In this document: positions 33,898 to 47,226 of the stretch, piece by piece | Position numbering within the stretch: the stretch's first letter is position 1 | Layout: every line of letters begins with the position of its first letter | Assembly: GCF_963678635.1 (NCBI RefSeq) | Contig: NW_026971392.1 | Location: 1 to 64,000 of the forward strand | From: Symsagittifera roscoffensis | Taxonomy: Eukaryota > Xenacoelomorpha > Acoela > Convolutidae | Reading direction: 5' to 3' | Length of the DNA stretch: 64,000 nt | Made by a program: the position numbers and the translations under genes | Notes under the pieces: generated by a model | Database searches by the model: none | Told to the model about the DNA's origin: nothing | The model's input: the letters and a program-made list of their open reading frames with translations, nothing else

Positions 33898-34015
33898 GCC
33901 TACAACACCTGGTGTTCCCAGGCGGTCTCCCATCCAAGTACTAACCAGGCCCAATGTTGCTTAACTTCGGTGATCGGACGAGAACCGGTGCATTCAACAT
34001 GGTATGGTCGTAGGC
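33898..34015 (-). rRNA. 5S rRNA, copy 24
   Basis: Majority sequence; spacing 1278. Confidence 0.98.
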
Positions 34016-34338
34016 ATTTGAGTTACTCCGCTTTCACTTATATCCTTACTAGCATATGTCTATGTACATTAGTTTTAAAACACTCGCCCTCGCGCGAGAG
34101 TAAAAATATGCTCTTATACCATGTAAAATTTTGCACGCTCACGTTATAATTTATGCATTTCAAACAAAATTTTGAAAATTGACATTGTTTGGAATTTTTT
34201 TGGCCCAATGTGTTAAATGGCCAAATCGGCTGGTCAAAACCTATGGAGCGTGTACAAGGTGCCTTGAATGACCATTTATGGCATGATAGCCGCACATTCA
34301 CTGTAAGTGGCATATGAATGGATACCAGCCAGGATACT

Positions 34339-34447
34339 GTCAGTTGCTTTTAGCCTAATTGTTGTGATAAACTTATTAAATAGGTAAGTATTCAAATCTA
34401 TTTGATAAGTTTTCTTTGAATGCACTCTGCGACAGCGGAGGGCAGCC
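34339..34447 (+). ncRNA. SL RNA-like candidate, copy 26
   Basis: Exon end at 34383; core as copy 1; T-G haplotype downstream (AATTTTCTT with GAGCTGTAA). Confidence 0.5.
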
Positions 34448-35175
34448 CAATTTTCTTAAAAAATGCAAGAAAAAAAATTGCACTAACTTAAAAGTTAGCT
34501 TTTAGGCCAATTTTCGTCCAAAATGGCCGAAATTCGGGTCCCCCCAAATTTTCAACTGATGATTACTCCACGTACACTTAAGCTACAAACGTCGTTTTGG
34601 GCTCGTTGGAATCGTCCTGAGCTGTAATTTATGAAACAAGATGAAAAAAATGATGTTTCAACGAAAAAAACCAAAAATTTTGAAAATTTCATTTTTTGCA
34701 CCACGCTCGATTAGGCTTAACTTTTTGGCATCACCGAGATTTCAAAAGCTTATAACTTTGTGTTGGACCGACGAAATTGGTTCATTTTCTCAGTCCCCCA
34801 AGATTTGACCATGATCTTATGATCCAAATAATAAAATTTGAAAATTTTAAAATTTTTGGGCAAGTTATGGCCGTTCGCGCAATTCACCAGGCTCGATTGG
34901 GCTTAACTTTTTGACATCACCGAAATTCAAAAGGCTATAACTCAAAGACCCCAAAAGTTATCTCCAATATTTTTGGCCTATCAGCAGCTGATTGTACACA
35001 AAATTGATACTGCAAAAGAAATTTTTCGGTTTTCTGTTGTTTTGACCAAAATTTGACCCATTGAAAATTTTTGCACCACGCTCGATTAGGCTTAACTTTT
35101 TGACATCACCGAACTTTAAACAGCAATAACTCTTAGCGTATAAAAGTAAAAGAGATACTTTTGCTTTAAATAAAA

Positions 35176-35293
35176 GCCTACAACACCTGGTGTTCCCAGG
35201 CGGTCTCCCATCCAAGTACTAACCAGGCCCAATGTTGCTTAACTTCGGTGATCGGACGAGAACCGGTGCATTCAACATGGTATGGTCGTAGGC
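35176..35293 (-). rRNA. 5S rRNA, copy 25
   Basis: Majority sequence; spacing 1278. Confidence 0.98.
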
Positions 35294-35616
35294 ATTTGAG
35301 TTACTCCGCTTTCACTTATATCCTTACTAGCATATGTCTATGTACATTAGTTTTAAAACACTCGCCCTCGCGCGAGAGTAAAAATATGCTCTTATACCAT
35401 GTAAAATTTTGCACGCTCACGTTATAATTTATGCATTTCAAACAAAATTTTGAAAATTGACATTGTTTGGAATTTTTTTGGCCCAATGTGTTAAATGGCC
35501 AAATCGGCTGGTCAAAACCTATGGAGCGTGTACAAGGTGCCTTGAATGACCATTTATGGCATGATAGCCGCACATTCACTGTAAGTGGCATATGAATGGA
35601 TACCAGCCAGGATACT

Positions 35617-35725
35617 GTCAGTTGCTTTTAGCCTAATTGTTGTGATAAACTTATTAAATAGGTAAGTATTCAAATCTATTTGATAAGTTTTCTTTGAATG
35701 CACTCTGCGACAGCGGAGGGCAGCC
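35617..35725 (+). ncRNA. SL RNA-like candidate, copy 27
   Basis: Exon end at 35661; core as copy 1; C-A haplotype downstream (AATTCTCTT with GAGCTATAA). Confidence 0.5.
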
Positions 35726-36453
35726 CAATTCTCTTAAAAAATGCAAGAAAAAAAATTGCACTAACTTAAAAGTTAGCTTTTAGGCCAATTTTCGTCCAAA
35801 ATGGCCGAAATTCGGGTCCCCCCAAATTTTCAACTGATGATTACTCCACGTACACTTAAGCTACAAACGTCGTTTTGGGCTCGTTGGAATCGTCCTGAGC
35901 TATAATTTATGAAACAAGATGAAAAAAATGATGTTTCAACGAAAAAAACCAAAAATTTTGAAAATTTCATTTTTTGCACCACGCTCGATTAGGCTTAACT
36001 TTTTGGCATCACCGAGATTTCAAAAGCTTATAACTTTGTGTTGGACCGACGAAATTGGTTCATTTTCTCAGTCCCCCAAGATTTGACCATGATCTTATGA
36101 TCCAAATAATAAAATTTGAAAATTTTAAAATTTTTGGGCAAGTTATGGCCGTTCGCGCAATTCACCAGGCTCGATTGGGCTTAACTTTTTGACATCACCG
36201 AAATTCAAAAGGCTATAACTCAAAGACCCCAAAAGTTATCTCCAATATTTTTGGCCTATCAGCAGCTGATTGTACACAAAATTGATACTGCAAAAGAAAT
36301 TTTTCGGTTTTCTGTTGTTTTGACCAAAATTTGACCCATTGAAAATTTTTGCACCACGCTCGATTAGGCTTAACTTTTTGACATCACCGAACTTTAAACA
36401 GCAATAACTCTTAGCGTATAAAAGTAAAAGAGATACTTTTGCTTTAAATAAAA

Positions 36454-36571
36454 GCCTACAACACCTGGTGTTCCCAGGCGGTCTCCCATCCAAGTACTAA
36501 CCAGGCCCAATGTTGCTTAACTTCGGTGATCGGACGAGAACCGGTGCATTCAACATGGTATGGTCGTAGGC
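36454..36571 (-). rRNA. 5S rRNA, copy 26
   Basis: Majority sequence; spacing 1278. Confidence 0.98.
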
Positions 36572-36894
36572 ATTTGAGTTACTCCGCTTTCACTTATATC
36601 CTTACTAGCATATGTCTATGTACATTAGTTTTAAAACACTCGCCCTCGCGCGAGAGTAAAAATATGCTCTTATACCATGTAAAATTTTGCACGCTCACGT
36701 TATAATTTATGCATTTCAAACAAAATTTTGAAAATTGACATTGTTTGGAATTTTTTTGGCCCAATGTGTTAAATGGCCAAATCGGCTGGTCAAAACCTAT
36801 GGAGCGTGTACAAGGTGCCTTGAATGACCATTTATGGCATGATAGCCGCACATTCACTGTAAGTGGCATATGAATGGATACCAGCCAGGATACT

Positions 36895-37002
36895 GTCAGT
36901 TGCTTTTAGCCTAATTGTTGTGATAAACTTATTAAATAGGTAAGTATTCAAATCTATTTGATAAGTTTTCATGAATGCACTCTGCGACAGCGGAGGGCAG
37001 CC
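36895..37002 (+). ncRNA. SL RNA-like candidate, copy 28, altered Sm-like stretch
   Basis: Exon end at 36939. Carries the same GTTTTCATGAATG change as copy 24, together with the same AGGCTGGATT change further on; the two units are duplicates 5111 bases apart. Confidence 0.42.
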
Positions 37003-37730
37003 CAATTTTCTTAAAAAATGCAAGAAAAAAAATTGCACTAACTTAAAAGTTAGCTTTTAGGCCAATTTTCGTCCAAAATGGCCGAAATTCGGGTCCCCCC
37101 AAATTTTCAACTGATGATTACTCCACGTACACTTAAGCTACAAACGTCGTTTTGGGCTCGTTGGAATCGTCCTGAGCTGTAATTTATGAAACAAGATGAA
37201 AAAAATGATGTTTCAACGAAAAAAACCAAAAATTTTGAAAATTTCATTTTTTGCACCACGCTCGATTAGGCTTAACTTTTTGGCATCACCGAGATTTCAA
37301 AAGCTTATAACTTTGTGTTGGACCGACGAAATTGGTTCATTTTCTCAGTCCCCCAAGATTTGACCATGATCTTATGATCCAAATAATAAAATTTGAAAAT
37401 TTTAAAATTTTTGGGCAAGTTATGGCCGTTCGCGCAATTCACCAGGCTGGATTGGGCTTAACTTTTTGACATCACCGAAATTCAAAAGGCTATAACTCAA
37501 AGACCCCAAAAGTTATCTCCAATATTTTTGGCCTATCAGCAGCTGATTGTACACAAAATTGATACTGCAAAAGAAATTTTTCGGTTTTCTGTTGTTTTGA
37601 CCAAAATTTGACCCATTGAAAATTTTTGCACCACGCTCGATTAGGCTTAACTTTTTGACATCACCGAACTTTAAACAGCAATAACTCTTAGCGTATAAAA
37701 GTAAAAGAGATACTTTTGCTTTAAATAAAA

Positions 37731-37848
37731 GCCTACAACACCTGGTGTTCCCAGGCGGTCTCCCATCCAAGTACTAACCAGGCCCAATGTTGCTTAACTT
37801 CGGTGATCGGACGAGAACCGGTGCATTCAACATGGTATGGTCGTAGGC
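37731..37848 (-). rRNA. 5S rRNA, copy 27
   Basis: Majority sequence; spacing 1277. Confidence 0.98.
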
Positions 37849-38171
37849 ATTTGAGTTACTCCGCTTTCACTTATATCCTTACTAGCATATGTCTATGTAC
37901 ATTAGTTTTAAAACACTCGCCCTCGCGCGAGAGTAAAAATATGCTCTTATACCATGTAAAATTTTGCACGCTCACGTTATAATTTATGCATTTCAAACAA
38001 AATTTTGAAAATTGACATTGTTTGGAATTTTTTTGGCCCAATGTGTTAAATGGCCAAATCGGCTGGTCAAAACCTATGGAGCGTGTACAAGGTGCCTTGA
38101 ATGACCATTTATGGCATGAAAGCCGCACATTCACTGTAAGTGGCATATGAATGGATACCAGCCAGGATACT

Positions 38172-38280
38172 GTCAGTTGCTTTTAGCCTAATTGTTGTGA
38201 TAAACTTATTAAATAGGTAAGTATTCAAATCTATTTGATAAGTTTTCTTTGAATGCACTCTGCGACAGCGGAGGGCAGCC
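38172..38280 (+). ncRNA. SL RNA-like candidate, copy 29
   Basis: Exon end at 38216; core as copy 1; recombinant C-G haplotype downstream. Confidence 0.5.
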
Positions 38281-39008
38281 CAATTCTCTTAAAAAATGCA
38301 AGAAAAAAAATTGCACTAACTTAAAAGTTAGCTTTTAGGCCAATTTTCGTCCAAAATGGCCGAAATTCGGGTCCCCCCAAATTTTCAACTGATGATTACT
38401 CCACGTACACTTAAGCTACAAACGTCGTTTTGGGCTCGTTGGAATCGTCCTGAGCTGTAATTTATGAAACAAGATGAAAAAAATGATGTTTCAACGAAAA
38501 AAACCAAAAATTTTGAAAATTTCATTTTTTGCACCACGCTCGATTAGGCTTAACTTTTTGGCATCACCGAGATTTCAAAAGCTTATAACTTTGTGTTGGA
38601 CCGACGAAATTGGTTCATTTTCTCAGTCCCCCAAGATTTGACCATGATCTTATGATCCAAATAATAAAATTTGAAAATTTTAAAATTTTTGGGCAAGTTA
38701 TGGCCGTTCGCGCAATTCACCAGGCTCGATTGGGCTTAACTTTTTGACATCACCGAAATTCAAAAGGCTATAACTCAAAGACCCCAAAAGTTATCTCCAA
38801 TATTTTTGGCCTATCAGCAGCTGATTGTACACAAAATTGATACTGCAAAAGAAATTTTTCGGTTTTCTGTTGTTTTGACCAAAATTTGACCCATTGAAAA
38901 TTTTTGCACCACGCTCGATTAGGCTTAACTTTTTGACATCACCGAACTTTAAACAGCAATAACTCTTAGCGTATAAAAGTAAAAGAGATACTTTTGCTTT
39001 AAATAAAA

Positions 39009-39126
39009 GCCTACAACACCTGGTGTTCCCAGGCGGTCTCCCATCCAAGTACTAACCAGGCCCAATGTTGCTTAACTTCGGTGATCGGACGAGAACCGGT
39101 GCATTCAACATGGTATGGTCGTAGGC
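39009..39126 (-). rRNA. 5S rRNA, copy 28
   Basis: Majority sequence; spacing 1278. Confidence 0.98.
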
Positions 39127-39449
39127 ATTTGAGTTACTCCGCTTTCACTTATATCCTTACTAGCATATGTCTATGTACATTAGTTTTAAAACACTCGCCC
39201 TCGCGCGAGAGTAAAAATATGCTCTTATACCATGTAAAATTTTGCACGCTCACGTTATAATTTATGCATTTCAAACAAAATTTTGAAAATTGACATTGTT
39301 TGGAATTTTTTTGGCCCAATGTGTTAAATGGCCAAATCGGCTGGTCAAAACCTATGGAGCGTGTACAAGGTGCCTTGAATGACCATTTATGGCATGATAG
39401 CCGCACATTCACTGTAAGTGGCATATGAATGGATACCAGCCAGGATACT

Positions 39450-39558
39450 GTCAGTTGCTTTTAGCCTAATTGTTGTGATAAACTTATTAAATAGGTAAGT
39501 ATTCAAATCTATTTGATAAGTTTTCTTTGAATGCACTCTGCGACAGCGGAGGGCAGCC
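39450..39558 (+). ncRNA. SL RNA-like candidate, copy 30
   Basis: Exon end at 39494; core as copy 1; T-G haplotype. Confidence 0.5.
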
Positions 39559-40286
39559 CAATTTTCTTAAAAAATGCAAGAAAAAAAATTGCACTAACTT
39601 AAAAGTTAGCTTTTAGGCCAATTTTCGTCCAAAATGGCCGAAATTCGGGTCCCCCCAAATTTTCAACTGATGATTACTCCACGTACACTTAAGCTACAAA
39701 CGTCGTTTTGGGCTCGTTGGAATCGTCCTGAGCTGTAATTTATGAAACAAGATGAAAAAAATGATGTTTCAACGAAAAAAACCAAAAATTTTGAAAATTT
39801 CATTTTTTGCACCACGCTCGATTAGGCTTAACTTTTTGGCATCACCGAGATTTCAAAAGCTTATAACTTTGTGTTGGACCGACGAAATTGGTTCATTTTC
39901 TCAGTCCCCCAAGATTTGACCATGATCTTATGATCCAAATAATAAAATTTGAAAATTTTAAAATTTTTGGGCAAGTTATGGCCGTTCGCGCAATTCACCA
40001 GGCTCGATTGGGCTTAACTTTTTGACATCACCGAAATTCAAAAGGCTATAACTCAAAGACCCCAAAAGTTATCTCCAATATTTTTGGCCTATCAGCAGCT
40101 GATTGTACACAAAATTGATACTGCAAAAGAAATTTTTCGGTTTTCTGTTGTTTTGACCAAAATTTGACCCATTGAAAATTTTTGCACCACGCTCGATTAG
40201 GCTTAACTTTTTGACATCACCGAACTTTAAACAGCAATAACTCTTAGCGTATAAAAGTAAAAGAGATACTTTTGCTTTAAATAAAA

Positions 40287-40404
40287 GCCTACAACACCTG
40301 GTGTTCCCAGGCGGTCTCCCATCCAAGTACTAACCAGGCCCAATGTTGCTTAACTTCGGTGATCGGACGAGAACCGGTGCATTCAACATGGTATGGTCGT
40401 AGGC
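40287..40404 (-). rRNA. 5S rRNA, copy 29
   Basis: Majority sequence; spacing 1278. Confidence 0.98.
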
Positions 40405-40727
40405 ATTTGAGTTACTCCGCTTTCACTTATATCCTTACTAGCATATGTCTATGTACATTAGTTTTAAAACACTCGCCCTCGCGCGAGAGTAAAAATATGC
40501 TCTTATACCATGTAAAATTTTGCACGCTCACGTTATAATTTATGCATTTCAAACAAAATTTTGAAAATTGACATTGTTTGGAATTTTTTTGGCCCAATGT
40601 GTTAAATGGCCAAATCGGCTGGTCAAAACCTATGGAGCGTGTACAAGGTGCCTTGAATGACCATTTATGGCATGATAGCCGCACATTCACTGTAAGTGGC
40701 ATATGAATGGATACCAGCCAGGATACT

Positions 40728-40836
40728 GTCAGTTGCTTTTAGCCTAATTGTTGTGATAAACTTATTAAATAGGTAAGTATTCAAATCTATTTGATAAGTT
40801 TTCTTTGAATGCACTCTGCGACAGCGGAGGGCAGCC
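40728..40836 (+). ncRNA. SL RNA-like candidate, copy 31
   Basis: Exon end at 40772; core as copy 1; T-G haplotype. Confidence 0.5.
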
Positions 40837-41564
40837 CAATTTTCTTAAAAAATGCAAGAAAAAAAATTGCACTAACTTAAAAGTTAGCTTTTAGGCCAAT
40901 TTTCGTCCAAAATGGCCGAAATTCGGGTCCCCCCAAATTTTCAACTGATGATTACTCCACGTACACTTAAGCTACAAACGTCGTTTTGGGCTCGTTGGAA
41001 TCGTCCTGAGCTGTAATTTATGAAACAAGATGAAAAAAATGATGTTTCAACGAAAAAAACCAAAAATTTTGAAAATTTCATTTTTTGCACCACGCTCGAT
41101 TAGGCTTAACTTTTTGGCATCACCGAGATTTCAAAAGCTTATAACTTTGTGTTGGACCGACGAAATTGGTTCATTTTCTCAGTCCCCCAAGATTTGACCA
41201 TGATCTTATGATCCAAATAATAAAATTTGAAAATTTTAAAATTTTTGGGCAAGTTATGGCCGTTCGCGCAATTCACCAGGCTCGATTGGGCTTAACTTTT
41301 TGACATCACCGAAATTCAAAAGGCTATAACTCAAAGACCCCAAAAGTTATCTCCAATATTTTTGGCCTATCAGCAGCTGATTGTACACAAAATTGATACT
41401 GCAAAAGAAATTTTTCGGTTTTCTGTTGTTTTGACCAAAATTTGACCCATTGAAAATTTTTGCACCACGCTCGATTAGGCTTAACTTTTTGACATCACCG
41501 AACTTTAAACAGCAATAACTCTTAGCGTATAAAAGTAAAAGAGATACTTTTGCTTTAAATAAAA

Positions 41565-41682
41565 GCCTACAACACCTGGTGTTCCCAGGCGGTCTCCCAT
41601 CCAAGTACTAACCAGGCCCAATGTTGCTTAACTTCGGTGATCGGACGAGAACCGGTGCATTCAACATGGTATGGTCGTAGGC
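41565..41682 (-). rRNA. 5S rRNA, copy 30
   Basis: Majority sequence; spacing 1278. Confidence 0.98.
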
Positions 41683-42005
41683 ATTTGAGTTACTCCGCTT
41701 TCACTTATATCCTTACTAGCATATGTCTATGTACATTAGTTTTAAAACACTCGCCCTCGCGCGAGAGTAAAAATATGCTCTTATACCATGTAAAATTTTG
41801 CACGCTCACGTTATAATTTATGCATTTCAAACAAAATTTTGAAAATTGACATTGTTTGGAATTTTTTTGGCCCAATGTGTTAAATGGCCAAATCGGCTGG
41901 TCAAAACCTATGGAGCGTGTACAAGGTGCCTTGAATGACCATTTATGGCATGATAGCCGCACATTCACTGTAAGTGGCATATGAATGGATACCAGCCAGG
42001 ATACT

Positions 42006-42114
42006 GTCAGTTGCTTTTAGCCTAATTGTTGTGATAAACTTATTAAATAGGTAAGTATTCAAATCTATTTGATAAGTTTTCTTTGAATGCACTCTGCGAC
42101 AGCGGAGGGCAGCC
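42006..42114 (+). ncRNA. SL RNA-like candidate, copy 32
   Basis: Exon end at 42050; core as copy 1; T-G haplotype; private GTTAGCGC change at 42543. Confidence 0.5.
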
Positions 42115-42842
42115 CAATTTTCTTAAAAAATGCAAGAAAAAAAATTGCACTAACTTAAAAGTTAGCTTTTAGGCCAATTTTCGTCCAAAATGGCCGAAAT
42201 TCGGGTCCCCCCAAATTTTCAACTGATGATTACTCCACGTACACTTAAGCTACAAACGTCGTTTTGGGCTCGTTGGAATCGTCCTGAGCTGTAATTTATG
42301 AAACAAGATGAAAAAAATGATGTTTCAACGAAAAAAACCAAAAATTTTGAAAATTTCATTTTTTGCACCACGCTCGATTAGGCTTAACTTTTTGGCATCA
42401 CCGAGATTTCAAAAGCTTATAACTTTGTGTTGGACCGACGAAATTGGTTCATTTTCTCAGTCCCCCAAGATTTGACCATGATCTTATGATCCAAATAATA
42501 AAATTTGAAAATTTTAAAATTTTTGGGCAAGTTATGGCCGTTAGCGCAATTCACCAGGCTCGATTGGGCTTAACTTTTTGACATCACCGAAATTCAAAAG
42601 GCTATAACTCAAAGACCCCAAAAGTTATCTCCAATATTTTTGGCCTATCAGCAGCTGATTGTACACAAAATTGATACTGCAAAAGAAATTTTTCGGTTTT
42701 CTGTTGTTTTGACCAAAATTTGACCCATTGAAAATTTTTGCACCACGCTCGATTAGGCTTAACTTTTTGACATCACCGAACTTTAAACAGCAATAACTCT
42801 TAGCGTATAAAAGTAAAAGAGATACTTTTGCTTTAAATAAAA

Positions 42843-42960
42843 GCCTACAACACCTGGTGTTCCCAGGCGGTCTCCCATCCAAGTACTAACCAGGCCCAAT
42901 GTTGCTTAACTTCGGTGATCGGACGAGAACCGGTGCATTCAACATGGTATGGTCGTAGGC
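42843..42960 (-). rRNA. 5S rRNA, copy 31
   Basis: Majority sequence; spacing 1278. Confidence 0.98.
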
Positions 42961-43283
42961 ATTTGAGTTACTCCGCTTTCACTTATATCCTTACTAGCAT
43001 ATGTCTATGTACATTAGTTTTAAAACACTCGCCCTCGCGCGAGAGTAAAAATATGCTCTTATACCATGTAAAATTTTGCACGCTCACGTTATAATTTATG
43101 CATTTCAAACAAAATTTTGAAAATTGACATTGTTTGGAATTTTTTTGGCCCAATGTGTTAAATGGCCAAATCGGCTGGTCAAAACCTATGGAGCGTGTAC
43201 AAGGTGCCTTGAATGACCATTTATGGCATGAAAGCCGCACATTCACTGTAAGTGGCATATGAATGGATACCAGCCAGGATACT

Positions 43284-43392
43284 GTCAGTTGCTTTTAGCC
43301 TAATTGTTGTGATAAACTTATTAAATAGGTAAGTATTCAAATCTATTTGATAAGTTTTCTTTGAATGCACTCTGCGACAGCGGAGGGCAGCC
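43284..43392 (+). ncRNA. SL RNA-like candidate, copy 33
   Basis: Exon end at 43328; core as copy 1; recombinant C-G haplotype with upstream CATGAAAGCC. Confidence 0.5.
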
Positions 43393-44120
43393 CAATTCTC
43401 TTAAAAAATGCAAGAAAAAAAATTGCACTAACTTAAAAGTTAGCTTTTAGGCCAATTTTCGTCCAAAATGGCCGAAATTCGGGTCCCCCCAAATTTTCAA
43501 CTGATGATTACTCCACGTACACTTAAGCTACAAACGTCGTTTTGGGCTCGTTGGAATCGTCCTGAGCTGTAATTTATGAAACAAGATGAAAAAAATGATG
43601 TTTCAACGAAAAAAACCAAAAATTTTGAAAATTTCATTTTTTGCACCACGCTCGATTAGGCTTAACTTTTTGGCATCACCGAGATTTCAAAAGCTTATAA
43701 CTTTGTGTTGGACCGACGAAATTGGTTCATTTTCTCAGTCCCCCAAGATTTGACCATGATCTTATGATCCAAATAATAAAATTTGAAAATTTTAAAATTT
43801 TTGGGCAAGTTATGGCCGTTCGCGCAATTCACCAGGCTCGATTGGGCTTAACTTTTTGACATCACCGAAATTCAAAAGGCTATAACTCAAAGACCCCAAA
43901 AGTTATCTCCAATATTTTTGGCCTATCAGCAGCTGATTGTACACAAAATTGATACTGCAAAAGAAATTTTTCGGTTTTCTGTTGTTTTGACCAAAATTTG
44001 ACCCATTGAAAATTTTTGCACCACGCTCGATTAGGCTTAACTTTTTGACATCACCGAACTTTAAACAGCAATAACTCTTAGCGTATAAAAGTAAAAGAGA
44101 TACTTTTGCTTTAAATAAAA

Positions 44121-44238
44121 GCCTACAACACCTGGTGTTCCCAGGCGGTCTCCCATCCAAGTACTAACCAGGCCCAATGTTGCTTAACTTCGGTGATCGG
44201 ACGAGAACCGGTGCATTCAACATGGTATGGTCGTAGGC
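44121..44238 (-). rRNA. 5S rRNA, copy 32
   Basis: Majority sequence; spacing 1278. Confidence 0.98.
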
Positions 44239-44561
44239 ATTTGAGTTACTCCGCTTTCACTTATATCCTTACTAGCATATGTCTATGTACATTAGTTTTA
44301 AAACACTCGCCCTCGCGCGAGAGTAAAAATATGCTCTTATACCATGTAAAATTTTGCACGCTCACGTTATAATTTATGCATTTCAAACAAAATTTTGAAA
44401 ATTGACATTGTTTGGAATTTTTTTGGCCCAATGTGTTAAATGGCCAAATCGGCTGGTCAAAACCTATGGAGCGTGTACAAGGTGCCTTGAATGACCATTT
44501 ATGGCATGATAGCCGCACATTCACTGTAAGTGGCATATGAATGGATACCAGCCAGGATACT

Positions 44562-44670
44562 GTCAGTTGCTTTTAGCCTAATTGTTGTGATAAACTTATT
44601 AAATAGGTAAGTATTCAAATCTATTTGATAAGTTTTCTTTGAATGCACTCTGCGACAGCGGAGGGCAGCC
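44562..44670 (+). ncRNA. SL RNA-like candidate, copy 34
   Basis: Exon end at 44606; core as copy 1; T-G haplotype, first of the strictly alternating stretch. Confidence 0.5.
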
Positions 44671-45398
44671 CAATTTTCTTAAAAAATGCAAGAAAAAAAA
44701 TTGCACTAACTTAAAAGTTAGCTTTTAGGCCAATTTTCGTCCAAAATGGCCGAAATTCGGGTCCCCCCAAATTTTCAACTGATGATTACTCCACGTACAC
44801 TTAAGCTACAAACGTCGTTTTGGGCTCGTTGGAATCGTCCTGAGCTGTAATTTATGAAACAAGATGAAAAAAATGATGTTTCAACGAAAAAAACCAAAAA
44901 TTTTGAAAATTTCATTTTTTGCACCACGCTCGATTAGGCTTAACTTTTTGGCATCACCGAGATTTCAAAAGCTTATAACTTTGTGTTGGACCGACGAAAT
45001 TGGTTCATTTTCTCAGTCCCCCAAGATTTGACCATGATCTTATGATCCAAATAATAAAATTTGAAAATTTTAAAATTTTTGGGCAAGTTATGGCCGTTCG
45101 CGCAATTCACCAGGCTCGATTGGGCTTAACTTTTTGACATCACCGAAATTCAAAAGGCTATAACTCAAAGACCCCAAAAGTTATCTCCAATATTTTTGGC
45201 CTATCAGCAGCTGATTGTACACAAAATTGATACTGCAAAAGAAATTTTTCGGTTTTCTGTTGTTTTGACCAAAATTTGACCCATTGAAAATTTTTGCACC
45301 ACGCTCGATTAGGCTTAACTTTTTGACATCACCGAACTTTAAACAGCAATAACTCTTAGCGTATAAAAGTAAAAGAGATACTTTTGCTTTAAATAAAA

Positions 45399-45516
45399 GC
45401 CTACAACACCTGGTGTTCCCAGGCGGTCTCCCATCCAAGTACTAACCAGGCCCAATGTTGCTTAACTTCGGTGATCGGACGAGAACCGGTGCATTCAACA
45501 TGGTATGGTCGTAGGC
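45399..45516 (-). rRNA. 5S rRNA, copy 33
   Basis: Majority sequence; spacing 1278. Confidence 0.98.
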
Positions 45517-45839
45517 ATTTGAGTTACTCCGCTTTCACTTATATCCTTACTAGCATATGTCTATGTACATTAGTTTTAAAACACTCGCCCTCGCGCGAGA
45601 GTAAAAATATGCTCTTATACCATGTAAAATTTTGCACGCTCACGTTATAATTTATGCATTTCAAACAAAATTTTGAAAATTGACATTGTTTGGAATTTTT
45701 TTGGCCCAATGTGTTAAATGGCCAAATCGGCTGGTCAAAACCTATGGAGCGTGTACAAGGTGCCTTGAATGACCATTTATGGCATGATAGCCGCACATTC
45801 ACTGTAAGTGGCATATGAATGGATACCAGCCAGGATACT

Positions 45840-45948
45840 GTCAGTTGCTTTTAGCCTAATTGTTGTGATAAACTTATTAAATAGGTAAGTATTCAAATCT
45901 ATTTGATAAGTTTTCTTTGAATGCACTCTGCGACAGCGGAGGGCAGCC
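45840..45948 (+). ncRNA. SL RNA-like candidate, copy 35
   Basis: Exon end at 45884; core as copy 1; C-A haplotype. Confidence 0.5.
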
Positions 45949-46676
45949 CAATTCTCTTAAAAAATGCAAGAAAAAAAATTGCACTAACTTAAAAGTTAGC
46001 TTTTAGGCCAATTTTCGTCCAAAATGGCCGAAATTCGGGTCCCCCCAAATTTTCAACTGATGATTACTCCACGTACACTTAAGCTACAAACGTCGTTTTG
46101 GGCTCGTTGGAATCGTCCTGAGCTATAATTTATGAAACAAGATGAAAAAAATGATGTTTCAACGAAAAAAACCAAAAATTTTGAAAATTTCATTTTTTGC
46201 ACCACGCTCGATTAGGCTTAACTTTTTGGCATCACCGAGATTTCAAAAGCTTATAACTTTGTGTTGGACCGACGAAATTGGTTCATTTTCTCAGTCCCCC
46301 AAGATTTGACCATGATCTTATGATCCAAATAATAAAATTTGAAAATTTTAAAATTTTTGGGCAAGTTATGGCCGTTCGCGCAATTCACCAGGCTCGATTG
46401 GGCTTAACTTTTTGACATCACCGAAATTCAAAAGGCTATAACTCAAAGACCCCAAAAGTTATCTCCAATATTTTTGGCCTATCAGCAGCTGATTGTACAC
46501 AAAATTGATACTGCAAAAGAAATTTTTCGGTTTTCTGTTGTTTTGACCAAAATTTGACCCATTGAAAATTTTTGCACCACGCTCGATTAGGCTTAACTTT
46601 TTGACATCACCGAACTTTAAACAGCAATAACTCTTAGCGTATAAAAGTAAAAGAGATACTTTTGCTTTAAATAAAA

Positions 46677-46794
46677 GCCTACAACACCTGGTGTTCCCAG
46701 GCGGTCTCCCATCCAAGTACTAACCAGGCCCAATGTTGCTTAACTTCGGTGATCGGACGAGAACCGGTGCATTCAACATGGTATGGTCGTAGGC
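46677..46794 (-). rRNA. 5S rRNA, copy 34
   Basis: Majority sequence; spacing 1278. Confidence 0.98.
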
Positions 46795-47117
46795 ATTTGA
46801 GTTACTCCGCTTTCACTTATATCCTTACTAGCATATGTCTATGTACATTAGTTTTAAAACACTCGCCCTCGCGCGAGAGTAAAAATATGCTCTTATACCA
46901 TGTAAAATTTTGCACGCTCACGTTATAATTTATGCATTTCAAACAAAATTTTGAAAATTGACATTGTTTGGAATTTTTTTGGCCCAATGTGTTAAATGGC
47001 CAAATCGGCTGGTCAAAACCTATGGAGCGTGTACAAGGTGCCTTGAATGACCATTTATGGCATGATAGCCGCACATTCACTGTAAGTGGCATATGAATGG
47101 ATACCAGCCAGGATACT

Positions 47118-47226
47118 GTCAGTTGCTTTTAGCCTAATTGTTGTGATAAACTTATTAAATAGGTAAGTATTCAAATCTATTTGATAAGTTTTCTTTGAAT
47201 GCACTCTGCGACAGCGGAGGGCAGCC
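47118..47226 (+). ncRNA. SL RNA-like candidate, copy 36
   Basis: Exon end at 47162; core as copy 1; T-G haplotype with CCGACAAAATT in R1. Confidence 0.5.

Larger units (their letters stand above)
31784..47117. repeat. four-unit higher-order repeat (three rounds)
   Basis: Units following 5S copies 22-33 group in fours. The second member of each four (23, 27, 31) carries the same recombinant C-G haplotype with CATGAAAGCC. The first members 22 and 26 share GTTTTCATGAATG and AGGCTGGATT. The period is 5111-5112 bases. The fourth members differ (C-A, T-G, C-A), so the blocks have since exchanged. Confidence 0.7.
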
